Part shown: positions 1-8,391 of the stretch, one piece after another
Layout of the letters: every line of letters starts with the position of its first letter
How positions within the stretch are numbered: the first letter of the stretch is position 1
Assembly: GCA_024278235.1 (NCBI GenBank)
Contig: JAJRTO010000491.1
Span: 1-35,042, forward strand
From: Candidatus Poribacteria bacterium
GTDB lineage: Bacteria; Poribacteria; WGA-4E; JAJRTO01
Reading direction: 5' to 3'
DNA: 35,042 bases
The notes under the pieces: model-generated
Databases searched by the model: none
What the model was told of the DNA's origin: nothing
Seen by the model: only the letters and a program-made list of their open reading frames with translations
Translations under genes and position numbers: made by a program

Positions 1-1902
1 CTCCAGAACTTTCTTACCGCCATTGAATCCGCTTTTGGCGATGTCACGGCGAGCTTCGATAGTGAGGGCAAACTTGTCGTCACGGATAATGTGTCCGGTG
101 AAAGTGGACTGAGCGTCACACTTACCGAGAATAATGAGGGAGGCGGAACCCTGAATTTCGGCACCATCAGTGTTGACACCGTGGGTGGAACGACGATGCG
201 ATACGACACAGGTCAGGATGCCCGAATGTATTTGAATGGTGTCGAAGTCACCCGTAGTTCGAACAGTATCAACGATGTCGTCACCGGGATCACATTCAGT
301 CTCCTCGATGCGGAACCCGGTACCACCATCGACATCGAAGTCACTCGTAATATCAGTAGTGTTCGTAATACCATTCAGGGATTCGTAGATGCCTATAATG
401 AGGTGATGACCTTTATCAACGATCAGTTTACTTTCGATACGGATACTATGACCGGCGGGATTTTGCTGGGAGATTCCACACTATCCGGCATCCAGACTCA
501 ATTGCGCAGTCTGATCACGGATGAGGTAAGCGGTCTCACCGGCGAATACACATCACTGGTGTCCGTTGGCATTAGCTCTGATTCATCAGGGCTCCTTTCG
601 ATTGATTCGACGACTCTGGATGCGGCACTGAGCGCGAATTTCGATGACGTGGTGGCTCTTTTTATCGGCCAGGGATCGACAACGGACAGCGATATCGAGT
701 ATGTTTCTCACACGAACGATACGATCGCCGGTAGCTACAATGTCAATATCACGCAAGCTGCGGAACAGGCAGCGCTTTCAGGCTCCACAGCGATCAATGT
801 TGGCGGTCTTTCTCAGGCGGAGAACCTTACGATTACGGACCTGCTCACCAGCGAATCGGCAACGGTTGCACTTGATGCGGGCGATACCCTGAGCACGATC
901 ATCGACAAGATCAACACCGCACTCTCCCAGAAGATCCAGGAAGTTCACACGTCAGATACCGCCAATACCACAGATGGCAGCACCCCCATTACAGCGTCCA
1001 CGACCTTTGGAAGCATCTACGGGGCAAATGTGCAAGCAGGGGATACCATCACCATTTCCGGAACGGATCGCAATGGTGGTAGTGTCTCGACAACCTTTAC
1101 GATCAGCACAACGAGCGATACGGTCCAGAGCTTTCTGAGTGCTATCGAGAACGCTTTCGATGGTGAGGTTACAGCCTCCATCGACGCAACCGGGAAAGTT
1201 GTTGTCACGGATGACACCGCGGGAAGTAGCGATCTGAGTGTTACACTCACCCCTAATAATGAGGGGGGGGGATCGCTCAACTTCGGAACGCTCACCGCAT
1301 CCACAGAGGGCCGTGGGCGCATCTACGTCACCGCCTCAGACAGCAGTGGCGTACTTGCCCTGACGCACGATGATTATGGTTCTCGCACCGGTTTCAGCGT
1401 TGTCTCTGACGTTGCCGATCTGGCGGATGGAAATAGTACGGGCGTGGGGACGGCTCTTCAGCAGGATTACGGGCTCGATGTCGCAGGCACGATCAACGGG
1501 GAATACACAACGGGTGAAGGACAGTTCCTTGTCGGCAATGATACCAATGACAATACGGCAGGACTGCGCCTCCAGGTGACACTCACAGCCGCCCAGCTCA
1601 CAAGTCAGGGAAGTTCGCAGGGCACCGTAACGCTCACACGGGGTATCACGGATCAGATGGATGTATACCTCGATGATGCATTGGATACCTATGACGGCAC
1701 AGTGAGTAACCATGCGGAGCTTTTCCAGGATCAATATGATGACTTCGAAGCGCAGATCGATCGGATTGAAGATCGCCTGGAACTCGTGGAGGAACGGCTG
1801 GTACGGCAGTTCGTTGAACTCGAGCGAGCGATGTCAGAGATCCAGAGCCAGGGGAATTTCCTGTTGAGTCAGTTGGCAAGCATGACCACGACCAACACGT
1901 AG
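1..1902 (+). CDS. fliD: Flagellar hook-associated protein 2 (filament cap), 5'-truncated by window edge
   Basis: The frame is open from base 1, so the N-terminus lies outside the window; 633 residues are visible. FliD caps the growing flagellum outside the cell and guides flagellin folding. Visible residues 1-65 are a flagellin hook IN-type repeat. About residue 73 starts the FliD C-terminal domain (NGVEVTRSSNSINDVVTG, then NISSVRNTIQGFVDAYNEVM). A long Ser/Thr/Asp-rich insert (about residues 225-500) contains a second, very similar hook IN copy near bases 1130-1310. The last 80 residues are a coiled coil (RIEDRLELVEERLVRQF) ending in SQGNFLLSQLASM, the usual FliD end. A 9-G tract lies inside the insert. 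No other flagellar gene is visible downstream. Family call is firm from the C-terminal domain and tail; the domain order with an insert is less usual. Confidence 0.85.
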   Translation, partial: LQNFLTAIESAFGDVTASFDSEGKLVVTDNVSGESGLSVTLTENNEGGGTLNFGTISVDTVGGTTMRYDTGQDARMYLNGVEVTRSSNSINDVVTGITFSLLDAEPGTTIDIEVTRNISSVRNTIQGFVDAYNEVMTFINDQFTFDTDTMTGGILLGDSTLSGIQTQLRSLITDEVSGLTGEYTSLVSVGISSDSSGLLSIDSTTLDAALSANFDDVVALFIGQGSTTDSDIEYVSHTNDTIAGSYNVNITQAAEQAALSGSTAINVGGLSQAENLTITDLLTSESATVALDAGDTLSTIIDKINTALSQKIQEVHTSDTANTTDGSTPITASTTFGSIYGANVQAGDTITISGTDRNGGSVSTTFTISTTSDTVQSFLSAIENAFDGEVTASIDATGKVVVTDDTAGSSDLSVTLTPNNEGGGSLNFGTLTASTEGRGRIYVTASDSSGVLALTHDDYGSRTGFSVVSDVADLADGNSTGVGTALQQDYGLDVAGTINGEYTTGEGQFLVGNDTNDNTAGLRLQVTLTAAQLTSQGSSQGTVTLTRGITDQMDVYLDDALDTYDGTVSNHAELFQDQYDDFEAQIDRIEDRLELVEERLVRQFVELERAMSEIQSQGNFLLSQLASMTTTNT

Positions 1903-1967
1903 GGGCTGTCCTCAACGTTCAGAGATGGGCATGAGGCCGAGAACCTTTCAGATGCCAGGAGCGTGGG

Positions 1968-3290
1968 ATGATGGGGAGAACTCTACGGTGCAAGAACCAG
2001 CGTGGACTCACTCTGATCGAGATGCTGCTGGCAACGATTGTTCTCTCACTTGTGATGGGAGTCGTTTCACCCATGTTGCTCGGCGGCTTCCGACTATGGC
2101 AAGAAGTCGAGCAGGATTCAACATCCCTTCAGGATTTAAGAAGCAGTTTGGATACTGTGGCGAAACATCTGCGAGATGCAGATCAGATCGTCCATGCAGG
2201 AATTCAACGCATCGAACTGCAATCTCAGGGAGAACATACAGGATTCGCACTGGAAGATGGTTCGCTCATGACCTGGCACGGCACATCGAACCACTATCTG
2301 CTTACCCCATCTGTCAACCAATTCACGTTACGCTATTTCGATAAAGAAGAGAACGAACTGGACGCAACGCAGCCTTTGACGCCAGAACAGCGCGATCAGA
2401 TTCGAGTCGTTCAGGTATTGTTGGAAGTTCAGCAGAGCGATAGTACCACCAAGCATCTGCAGACATCTGTGTTCCGTCAGCAAGATCGCTATGTCTTGCT
2501 GCAAACGGGATATGTTCCGGAACATGCGATCCTTTGCGGTGGTGCCATCGATATGGCAGGCAGCATCTCTATTGCCGGGAGCCTGGCACATGTGCACACG
2601 AATGGTGATCTCCTCATCCAGGCGAACCACGGATCTATCGTTTATGGAGACGTGCGTGCATCCGGCAGTATCACACTGATGGGCAACCCACTCATCATCG
2701 GTGGCATTCTAGAAGGGGTGGATCTGTTCGAGGTGCCATCGATTGTTCCATCCAATTATCAATCCTGGGCAAGCGTGATACTGGGGGCGGATGGGATCGC
2801 CCGTCTACCTGACGGTACGGAAGTCGGCTTTGGGAGTTATGGTGGCTGGCTATGGGAAACCAATCTGTGGAAACATCCTGCTATCGATGGCAGCAACGGC
2901 ACCTATTATGCCGAGACATCTGTTCTGATCCAGGGAAGCACTGACGCGGGAGCATACCCGTGGATACTTACGCTGATCAGCGAAGCGGACATCGTTGTCG
3001 AAGGTAGGCGTTGGATCGAAGCGGAACAACACGGCTTATTGTTCCTGGCAGGAGGCAATATTCAGTTTGTGACAGGACATGGCATGAGTGAGCAGATCAG
3101 TCTCTCTGGATACATTTTCTCAGGGGCCCAGATAGGCGCGGAAGGAAATGTCAGCTTACAGGGAGCCATCATTGCGGATGACTATTTGCAGCTTCAAGGG
3201 GAAATCGGGATCCAGTATGATCCGACGCAAGAACGAGCATTCCCCGATCGCTTCGTGCGGATCGATCAGTGGTATGTCGCTGACAACTAA
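1968..3290 (+). CDS. Type IV pilin-like (PilW/GspJ-type) protein with C-terminal bactofilin-like beta-repeat domain
   Basis: The ATG start has an AGGAG six bases upstream. A short basic leader is followed by the class III prepilin site G-LTLIEMLLATIVLSL, with cleavage expected after Gly19 and Glu at mature position 5, then one hydrophobic helix. Residues 45-185 resemble the globular part of PilW/GspJ minor pseudopilins (helix, then beta strands). From about residue 190 to the end (440) the protein changes to glycine-rich beta repeats (GSISIAGSLAHVHTNGDLLI, GDVRASGSITLMGN, LSGYIFSGAQIGAEGNVSLQ), which look like a right-handed beta-helix as in bactofilins or PilX-type tip proteins. It would be inserted in the inner membrane and processed by a prepilin peptidase. 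It follows fliD by 65 bases but need not be co-regulated. Pseudopilin call is strong; substrate and role are unknown. Confidence 0.7.
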   Translation: MMGRTLRCKNQRGLTLIEMLLATIVLSLVMGVVSPMLLGGFRLWQEVEQDSTSLQDLRSSLDTVAKHLRDADQIVHAGIQRIELQSQGEHTGFALEDGSLMTWHGTSNHYLLTPSVNQFTLRYFDKEENELDATQPLTPEQRDQIRVVQVLLEVQQSDSTTKHLQTSVFRQQDRYVLLQTGYVPEHAILCGGAIDMAGSISIAGSLAHVHTNGDLLIQANHGSIVYGDVRASGSITLMGNPLIIGGILEGVDLFEVPSIVPSNYQSWASVILGADGIARLPDGTEVGFGSYGGWLWETNLWKHPAIDGSNGTYYAETSVLIQGSTDAGAYPWILTLISEADIVVEGRRWIEAEQHGLLFLAGGNIQFVTGHGMSEQISLSGYIFSGAQIGAEGNVSLQGAIIADDYLQLQGEIGIQYDPTQERAFPDRFVRIDQWYVADN

Positions 3291-3433
3291 CACTGTTTAC
3301 AATGAACAGCGAGGGCCTGCGCACGTTGGCGAATCTGACATTGTCAAACTTCTGCGGCATCCGTCCACTTGGAGGCTTCCAGATGCTGGCCGAGATGGGC
3401 CGCAAGACCGGTGCATGGGAGCAGGTATATGCT

Positions 3434-3484
3434 GAGACGCTGGAGACACTGGAGACACTGGAGACACTGGAGACACTGGAGACT
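3434..3484. repeat. 9-bp tandem repeat (GAGACACTG), about 5.7 units
   Basis: Five 9-base units run from 3434 to 3478. The first differs at one base (GAGACGCTG), the next four are identical, and a partial unit follows. The array lies in the 212-base gap between the pseudopilin and the convergent DUF6785 gene. The unit length is a multiple of three, so it reads as LET repeats on the plus strand and VSS repeats on the minus strand, but neither reading frame looks like a real gene. Nothing else is recognisable in this gap. Confidence 0.9.
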
Positions 3485-3502
3485 ACGTCATTCCTGAAAT
3501 GT

Positions 3503-5404
3503 TTATATCCAGAATGCGTACATGCGCCTACCAAGCGCGATGCCGAGGAGACTCCAGACACCACCCATCAGATATTCTCCCAGGATAAGTCCCAGGAAAA
3601 ACGGCACTGCGCGCCTATACATGCTCAGACCACCGTAGCGGAGGATGAGTGTCTTGGCAATAAAGCTTAGCAGGATGGGAAACCAAAGCAGATTCATCGC
3701 CCACCAATAGGAAATCGCATAGCCAATCGGATGCAACGGCCACCAGAAGAGACGCATGCGCATCAGTAATAGACCCATGCTGAGAACAAATCCAAAGGCG
3801 GAAAACGCCAAGCCCTGGAAGTCCGTGCTCTGAGGATACGAAAGCCACCAGGCAAGCCGATGGAAACCTTCCGTGGCGAACCAGCGCGCTGGACCACCAA
3901 ATCGTGCTGCGGAACCCAGGCTGTAACCGAATTGCAGAACCACCCAAAAACAAGAGACGACTCCCACGAATCCTGCTATCATGATAGCGAAGAGCAACCG
4001 ACGAAGATGGATGTTTCCCTCCTCCGCGAGTTTCATACCTTCCAGTTGATGGGCCATCGGAAAGCTCCGGTACGATTCCCGGTTGAGCCAGTAGAGCAGC
4101 GTCATCGCTGTCAGATTACTCGCGCCAAGTCTGCGTGTACCTGTCAGCCGGGTGATCACATAATCCGGACCCACTCCATACAGATCATGCACAGGTGGGC
4201 CAAGCTCTACGCGAATCCGGGTGATGGTCACCCCCAGTGCGAAGTAGATAGCGAAGTATGCGAGTGCCATCCAGGCGGACATGCCGAGTTGATTGCAGAA
4301 GATGATAAGCAGACTCATCCCCACAACGATTGCGAACAACGCCGTTCGATACGACATGGGTTCTTTCTCTGCACTGTTCCCGAGTGCCGCCATCATCACA
4401 CGCTTCAGATGGTGCCGGCCGATCCACATGGTGAACAGAAAGATGCTTATCCAGACACCTGTTGCTTGCTCAGAAGCAAAAGGATATCCCGGCAGATGCA
4501 GGCCAAGCGCGCTCCCGGCGACCCGTTCGACTTTCCAGAACAGATAGAAAAACCAGCAAGAAAAAGCGAGGTCAAGAGGCATCAGGAAGCCAAGTCCCAG
4601 CACGAATGGATAAAACGACACAGGCATCCAGCCAACTGCATTCCAGGGCTTCTCCGTGAATCGAAAGACCCACTGCTGTTTGACAGGTATGGAGGGAATC
4701 ACTGGATAGAGATAGTTGAGACCGTTGACAAGGTTGATCGACGCTGCAAGAGCAAATCCCATCCACATTATCCGGTTTCGCAGTATCCCTGTCGCTCCAC
4801 CTCCTCGCGTCATCTCCTTAGGCAGTTGCACGATAGGATAGGTCAAACGTTCTCGCTCAATCCATTGCCTACGCAGAATGATATTGATGCACAGCATCAC
4901 AAACAGAAGCACCAGCACGAAGCCTATCCATACCAATGCCCGAGGTAGCCAGGCGCGGATGTATTGGAGTTCCCAGAACGAAGTGCCCCCTTCAAAGAAC
5001 CCTCTTAAGAGCGTCTTATCGGAGATAGTGGCATATGTCGGAAGGTAAGTGTGAAAGAGTTCAGCCCATTCGTTCTCAGGGGTCGCAAACCAAAATGGTG
5101 AAGCGATGATGTGTACCAGCGTCTGTACAACATCACACCCACACAGCGAGATGCCGACCGCCATCATGATGTAGATGGTCAAAAGCTCACCATAACTCAA
5201 TGCAGCACCTGGGGCAAAGCATCGGATGAGCAGATTCAGAACCACGATGATGAACAAAGTAAACACGACATTGAAGAGGAGAGTAATAACGGAAGGATAG
5301 GTCCCACCCCAGACCAATTCAAGCTGAATGATCCAGTATGCGTTGGGGGGAATGAGGAGCACGCTTATCAATACAGAACGCCATGTGACTCCGGGATTTT
5401 TCAT
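3503..5404 (-). CDS. Polytopic membrane protein, DUF6785/DUF6784 (OPT-like) family
   Basis: A 633-residue, very hydrophobic protein with roughly 12-14 predicted membrane segments. The first is near residues 12-30, others follow around 40-60, 70-95 and 155-180, and more run through to the C-terminus. Loops carry conserved-looking signatures: LSYGELLTIYIMMAVG, the polar segment RRQWIERERLTYPIVQLP after the fourth helix, and VELGPPVHDLYGVGPDYV. These match the DUF6785/DUF6784 proteins that are abundant in Planctomycetes- and Poribacteria-type genomes and resemble oligopeptide transporter (OPT) proteins. I infer inner-membrane location and possible transport, but no substrate. No good ribosome site precedes the ATG. 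A hairpin terminator at 5448-5479 separates it from the malectin-like gene upstream, so it probably has its own weak promoter or depends on read-through. Confidence 0.65.
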   Translation of the reverse strand: MKNPGVTWRSVLISVLLIPPNAYWIIQLELVWGGTYPSVITLLFNVVFTLFIIVVLNLLIRCFAPGAALSYGELLTIYIMMAVGISLCGCDVVQTLVHIIASPFWFATPENEWAELFHTYLPTYATISDKTLLRGFFEGGTSFWELQYIRAWLPRALVWIGFVLVLLFVMLCINIILRRQWIERERLTYPIVQLPKEMTRGGGATGILRNRIMWMGFALAASINLVNGLNYLYPVIPSIPVKQQWVFRFTEKPWNAVGWMPVSFYPFVLGLGFLMPLDLAFSCWFFYLFWKVERVAGSALGLHLPGYPFASEQATGVWISIFLFTMWIGRHHLKRVMMAALGNSAEKEPMSYRTALFAIVVGMSLLIIFCNQLGMSAWMALAYFAIYFALGVTITRIRVELGPPVHDLYGVGPDYVITRLTGTRRLGASNLTAMTLLYWLNRESYRSFPMAHQLEGMKLAEEGNIHLRRLLFAIMIAGFVGVVSCFWVVLQFGYSLGSAARFGGPARWFATEGFHRLAWWLSYPQSTDFQGLAFSAFGFVLSMGLLLMRMRLFWWPLHPIGYAISYWWAMNLLWFPILLSFIAKTLILRYGGLSMYRRAVPFFLGLILGEYLMGGVWSLLGIALGRRMYAFWI

Positions 5405-5447
5405 CGGTTACCAACACATGTTTCGCTCATGCCAGTTGAATCCATAG

Positions 5448-5479
5448 AAAACCCCTATTGCTGGAACAATAGGGGTTTT
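5448..5479 (-). terminator. Rho-independent terminator between the malectin-like and DUF6785 genes
   Basis: A perfect 13-base stem (AAAACCCCTATTG / CAATAGGGGTTTT) with a 6-base loop. On the minus strand it lies about 36 bases after the stop of the malectin-like gene, and the 3' arm ends in four T. The A/T ends make it usable in either direction. Confidence 0.8.
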
Positions 5480-5515
5480 CGCAGTCGACGACGTTACGGC
5501 GTTTGTTATCCACCT

Positions 5516-6169
5516 CTACTGAGCCTGATGGTGAAGTTTGAGTTTACCCCATGTGATAGCCAGTTTGTCTGCCGGCTTGACAGCCCTGGCACTCGGTACC
5601 ACTTCAAGTGCACTGAACATAGCGTTCAAATCTCCTTTGCCGGTATCCGGGTTACCTGCAAAGTGGAAATCCATCACTTCGTCTTTGACTTCGACGGCTT
5701 CAAATTTCTGAATGTCGATTTCATTCATCCCCGGTGTCACATAAAGCGGCAACACATTTTTGTCTTCAATGAAGATGTCGTATCCCCGGTTGTTCGGGGA
5801 CCAATGTTCCCCGACCAGATAGGTTACATCGAAAAACCCATTACCCGTATTCAGTTGATATTTGATCGTCTCAGGAAATTGGGCCCAACTGACGGCATAA
5901 AACAACTCCTCAGCATAGCCTGCGTCTTCGGCCTTCTGCCGCGCATCGGCCGTTAGTGTTGCCACTTCTGCTGTCCGGGGAAGCAGCTCAACCCAGCCAC
6001 CCCAGGCTTCGTTATTTTTCTGAGCACCAAACCAGATACGGCCATCGGGGTCCTCGAAGTCATCTGCCTTCCCACCTCGGACGCGGAACTCCTCCGATAT
6101 TGCGTAGGGAGCAGACAAAGTCACAAACAACAAGCAAAGGGCTAACACACAGAACGACTTCTGTGTCAT
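5516..6169 (-). CDS. Secreted malectin-like protein with conserved C-terminal tail
   Basis: 217 residues. The ATG is preceded by GGGGAGGA at good spacing. Residues 1-25 are a signal peptide (MTQKSFCVLALCLLFVTLSA, cut near AISEEF). The mature part reads as a malectin-type carbohydrate-binding beta-sandwich: FRVRGGKADDFEDPDGRIW at the start, then FFDVTYLVGEHWS, RGYDIFIEDKNVLPLY, and LNAMFSALEVVPSA at the end. This order (reaction to hydration state of the sugar-binding face unknown) resembles malectin and malectin-like domains that bind glucose oligosaccharides. The last 20 residues, AVKPADKLAITWGKLK plus a short extension, match the tail found on four other secreted proteins in this window. 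It has its own promoter (6262-6290) and terminator, so it is a single-gene unit. Fold assignment is moderate; ligand is unknown. Confidence 0.6.
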   Translation of the reverse strand: MTQKSFCVLALCLLFVTLSAPYAISEEFRVRGGKADDFEDPDGRIWFGAQKNNEAWGGWVELLPRTAEVATLTADARQKAEDAGYAEELFYAVSWAQFPETIKYQLNTGNGFFDVTYLVGEHWSPNNRGYDIFIEDKNVLPLYVTPGMNEIDIQKFEAVEVKDEVMDFHFAGNPDTGKGDLNAMFSALEVVPSARAVKPADKLAITWGKLKLHHQAQ

Positions 6170-6261
6170 ATGAGTCCTCCCCTCATGATGAGTTCTCCTC
6201 TCAATGCAGGAGCTTTGGTTGACGTTCTCGAAACTGGAGGTGTCATCGCACGTTCCCCTAC

Positions 6262-6290
6262 ATCATAGCATGCGCCTCCAGAGGAGTCAA
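6262..6290 (-). promoter_or_regulatory. Sigma-70-type promoter for the malectin-like gene
   Basis: On the minus strand: -35 TTGACT (6285-6290), 17-base spacer, -10 TATGAT (6262-6267), about 93 bases before the ATG at 6169. The downstream part of the spacer plus the -10 (CATGCTATGAT) is identical to the promoter of the secreted protein gene at 16127. Confidence 0.7.
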
Positions 6291-6305
6291 AGGTAAAACT
6301 GCACT

Positions 6306-7919
6306 TTATTCCTCTGGCTCAGCGGCGATGATCGTCTGATCCACCTCAATATCCTTCAAGGTCTGAATAGTCCCACTGGGCCATCTGATGACAATGGAAT
6401 CCACCATCGTTGCCTTGCCGAACCCAAATTCCAGCTCTAAGCTACTCTGGGATAGGTAACTCCCTCCGCAGGTAACTTCACGGATCTGTACAAGAGCACC
6501 GGTCGTTGCTTCGACTCTGACACCAATCCCATCATGATTGCTGTTCGTGCCAACCGTACGTATCTTGAGCCAGTGGTTTTGATTCCCTCCTTCATTACGT
6601 AGAAGCCACGGTCTCTCACCGGTATTCACCACGAAGATATCCAGATCCCCATCATCGTCATAATCCGCAATAGCAACACCACGACCCGTCCTGGGAGAAT
6701 CCAGGCCGAGTATTTCGGAGACGTCGCTGAAAGTACCATCCCCATTGTTTTGAAGCAGAATATCGTCTTGAGCAGGTGGTTCCTGGGTTGCGGGATCAAT
6801 ATGACCACAGGCGATATACAGATCTAAATCGCCATCGTTGTCATAGTCGAAGAATTCCGTCCCCCATCCGGTCTTACCGAGACCGGATTCAAAGCAGCCG
6901 CTCCGGGCAGTGGCATCGGCAAAGGTACCATCCAGGTTGTTGCGATACAGGATATTGTTCTCGTCCAGCCAATTCGTTACAAACAGATCCAGGTCCGCGT
7001 CGTTATCGTAATCCCCCCATGTGACACCCATCCCTCCACGAACGTCTCCCGTGCGACTCCTTGCATCCGGGATGTTCGTATTGAGGAAGGTTCCATCGCC
7101 TTCATTGCGATAAAGGATGTTCTGATCCGCATCATTGGCGACATACAGGTCCAGGTCGCCGTCATTGTCATAATCGGCAAAGGAAGTACCCAGACTCAGA
7201 TGGAATCCTCCACTGACGCGGGCGACTCCTGTCACATCGATAAAGCGTCCATCCTTCTTGTTGAGGAACAGGACATTTGTGCCACCAAAAAAATCATAGG
7301 GAAAGAACACTTCCTTGCCCTGAGGGACCTTGGTGTAGTCCAGATAATTGGCGATGTAGAGGTCAACATATCCGTCATTGTTATAATCGGCCCACGCGAC
7401 CCCTGCTCCAAAGCTCTGGTGATCGACACTTCCCGCGCCGACCGTAAAATCAGTAAAAGTCCCATCACCGTTGTTCCTGTAGAACACATTCCCCTTGTAA
7501 TTTGTGACATACAGGTCGGCATCTCCATCATTGTCGTAATCGGCGAAGGCGCAGCCCATCCCCCACCCTGTATCTCCTACTCCGGCAATTGCCGTCACAT
7601 CAGTGAAGGTGCCATCGCCATTGTTCTGGTACAGGACATTCTGAGGTGGAGGAGCATTGGCTTGGGGATAGGGGCGAGCGCTGTTGGCAATGTAGAGATC
7701 CAGGTCGCCATCATTATCATAGTCGGCAAAAGCGGCACCTGACCCGACGATTGCAGGCATGACACGCTCTCTCAGTCCCCCGGCATGCCGAAAAGAGATC
7801 CCGGCTTCTGCGGTGACATCCACAAACCTTACGGGTATTTCCTGAGCAGATGATCCAGGTATCGCCATGAGCAGACACTGGATACAGGTGAGAAACCACG
7901 GAATAGATCTGGTATACAT
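6306..7919 (-). CDS. Secreted FG-GAP/VCBS repeat protein with ASPIC/UnbV domain (CRTAC1-like)
   Basis: The frame is open further upstream to 8066, but I start at the ATG at 7919 because it opens a good signal peptide (MYTRSIPWFLTCIQCLLMAI, cut near GSSAQ); no clear ribosome site is seen. The 537-residue product begins with RFVDVTAEAGISFRH and then has about seven FG-GAP/VCBS blades, each with the calcium-binding core DYDNDGDLDLY or a close variant followed by LYRNNGDGTF. Such blades form a beta-propeller. The final 90 residues (HWLKIRTVGTNSNHDGIGVR, then VIRWPSGTIQTL) are an ASPIC/UnbV domain. The family is secreted or cell-surface and Ca-binding; its role in bacteria is unclear. It does not carry the KLTTTWG-type tail; it ends in acidic residues. 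Confidence 0.85.
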   Translation of the reverse strand: MYTRSIPWFLTCIQCLLMAIPGSSAQEIPVRFVDVTAEAGISFRHAGGLRERVMPAIVGSGAAFADYDNDGDLDLYIANSARPYPQANAPPPQNVLYQNNGDGTFTDVTAIAGVGDTGWGMGCAFADYDNDGDADLYVTNYKGNVFYRNNGDGTFTDFTVGAGSVDHQSFGAGVAWADYNNDGYVDLYIANYLDYTKVPQGKEVFFPYDFFGGTNVLFLNKKDGRFIDVTGVARVSGGFHLSLGTSFADYDNDGDLDLYVANDADQNILYRNEGDGTFLNTNIPDARSRTGDVRGGMGVTWGDYDNDADLDLFVTNWLDENNILYRNNLDGTFADATARSGCFESGLGKTGWGTEFFDYDNDGDLDLYIACGHIDPATQEPPAQDDILLQNNGDGTFSDVSEILGLDSPRTGRGVAIADYDDDGDLDIFVVNTGERPWLLRNEGGNQNHWLKIRTVGTNSNHDGIGVRVEATTGALVQIREVTCGGSYLSQSSLELEFGFGKATMVDSIVIRWPSGTIQTLKDIEVDQTIIAAEPEE

Positions 7920-8314
7920 TTGATAAATCGGTCTATCAATCCATGAGGTTCTGTACGCCCGCTTGCTACAGCGGCTTTGGATATAATCGTTTGGATCTAA
8001 TGCACAAACCTTCGACCCTGGTCCGGCGAGGGAGATTATACACATTCTGGTGCATACTGGCAACAAAAATCTGCATTGAGAACATCACACTGGGGCATTG
8101 TTTCCTGCTACATAGCGTCAGATACGTTCACAGACCACTCGCTGTTGCAGGTCCCCTGGTCGGGGTTGGTCTTGTGCAAGTCGGCTTTGAGTTTCCGGGT
8201 CACGAAGTTATTGTGTGCGACGTTTCTCCTGTGCACTAACGCCGCGTTGAGAATATCCTCTCGCAGGCGTCGGGACTTGCATCGAAGCCGGCAGAGACCC
8301 ATCCCTTGCAGTGC
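7920..8314. other. Gene-free divergent intergenic region
   Basis: The gap between the FG-GAP gene and the kinase gene is about 470 bases. Apart from the kinase promoter at its right end I see no convincing gene, hairpin or repeat here. Small open frames exist on both strands but have no ribosome sites and no recognisable protein features. The promoter of the FG-GAP gene must lie here but I could not place it. Confidence 0.5.
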
Positions 8315-8343
8315 TTGACTTTGCTGGCTTCTTCTGATACAAT
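8315..8343 (+). promoter_or_regulatory. Sigma-70-type promoter for the kinase-regulator operon
   Basis: -35 TTGACT (8315-8320), 17-base spacer, -10 TACAAT (8338-8343), about 49 bases before the kinase ATG at 8392. Confidence 0.8.
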
Positions 8344-8391
8344 AACGTCTAGAGGTCCAAACGGCATATGTGTTTGTAAGGGTGCCAGGCG

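Noticed and set aside
3302-3670. A 122-residue open frame spanning the 9-base repeat
   Set aside because: It overlaps the 3' end of the well-supported DUF6785 gene on the other strand by 168 bases, has no ribosome site, and its only notable feature comes from the repeat.
3860-4948. A 362-residue open frame on the plus strand
   Set aside because: It is fully antisense to the DUF6785 gene, rich in His/Gln/Pro/Cys as expected of a shadow of a membrane protein, and has no domain.
7200-7742. A 180-residue open frame with many Ile/Val/Gly repeats
   Set aside because: It is the mirror of the Asp-rich FG-GAP repeats of the gene on the other strand.
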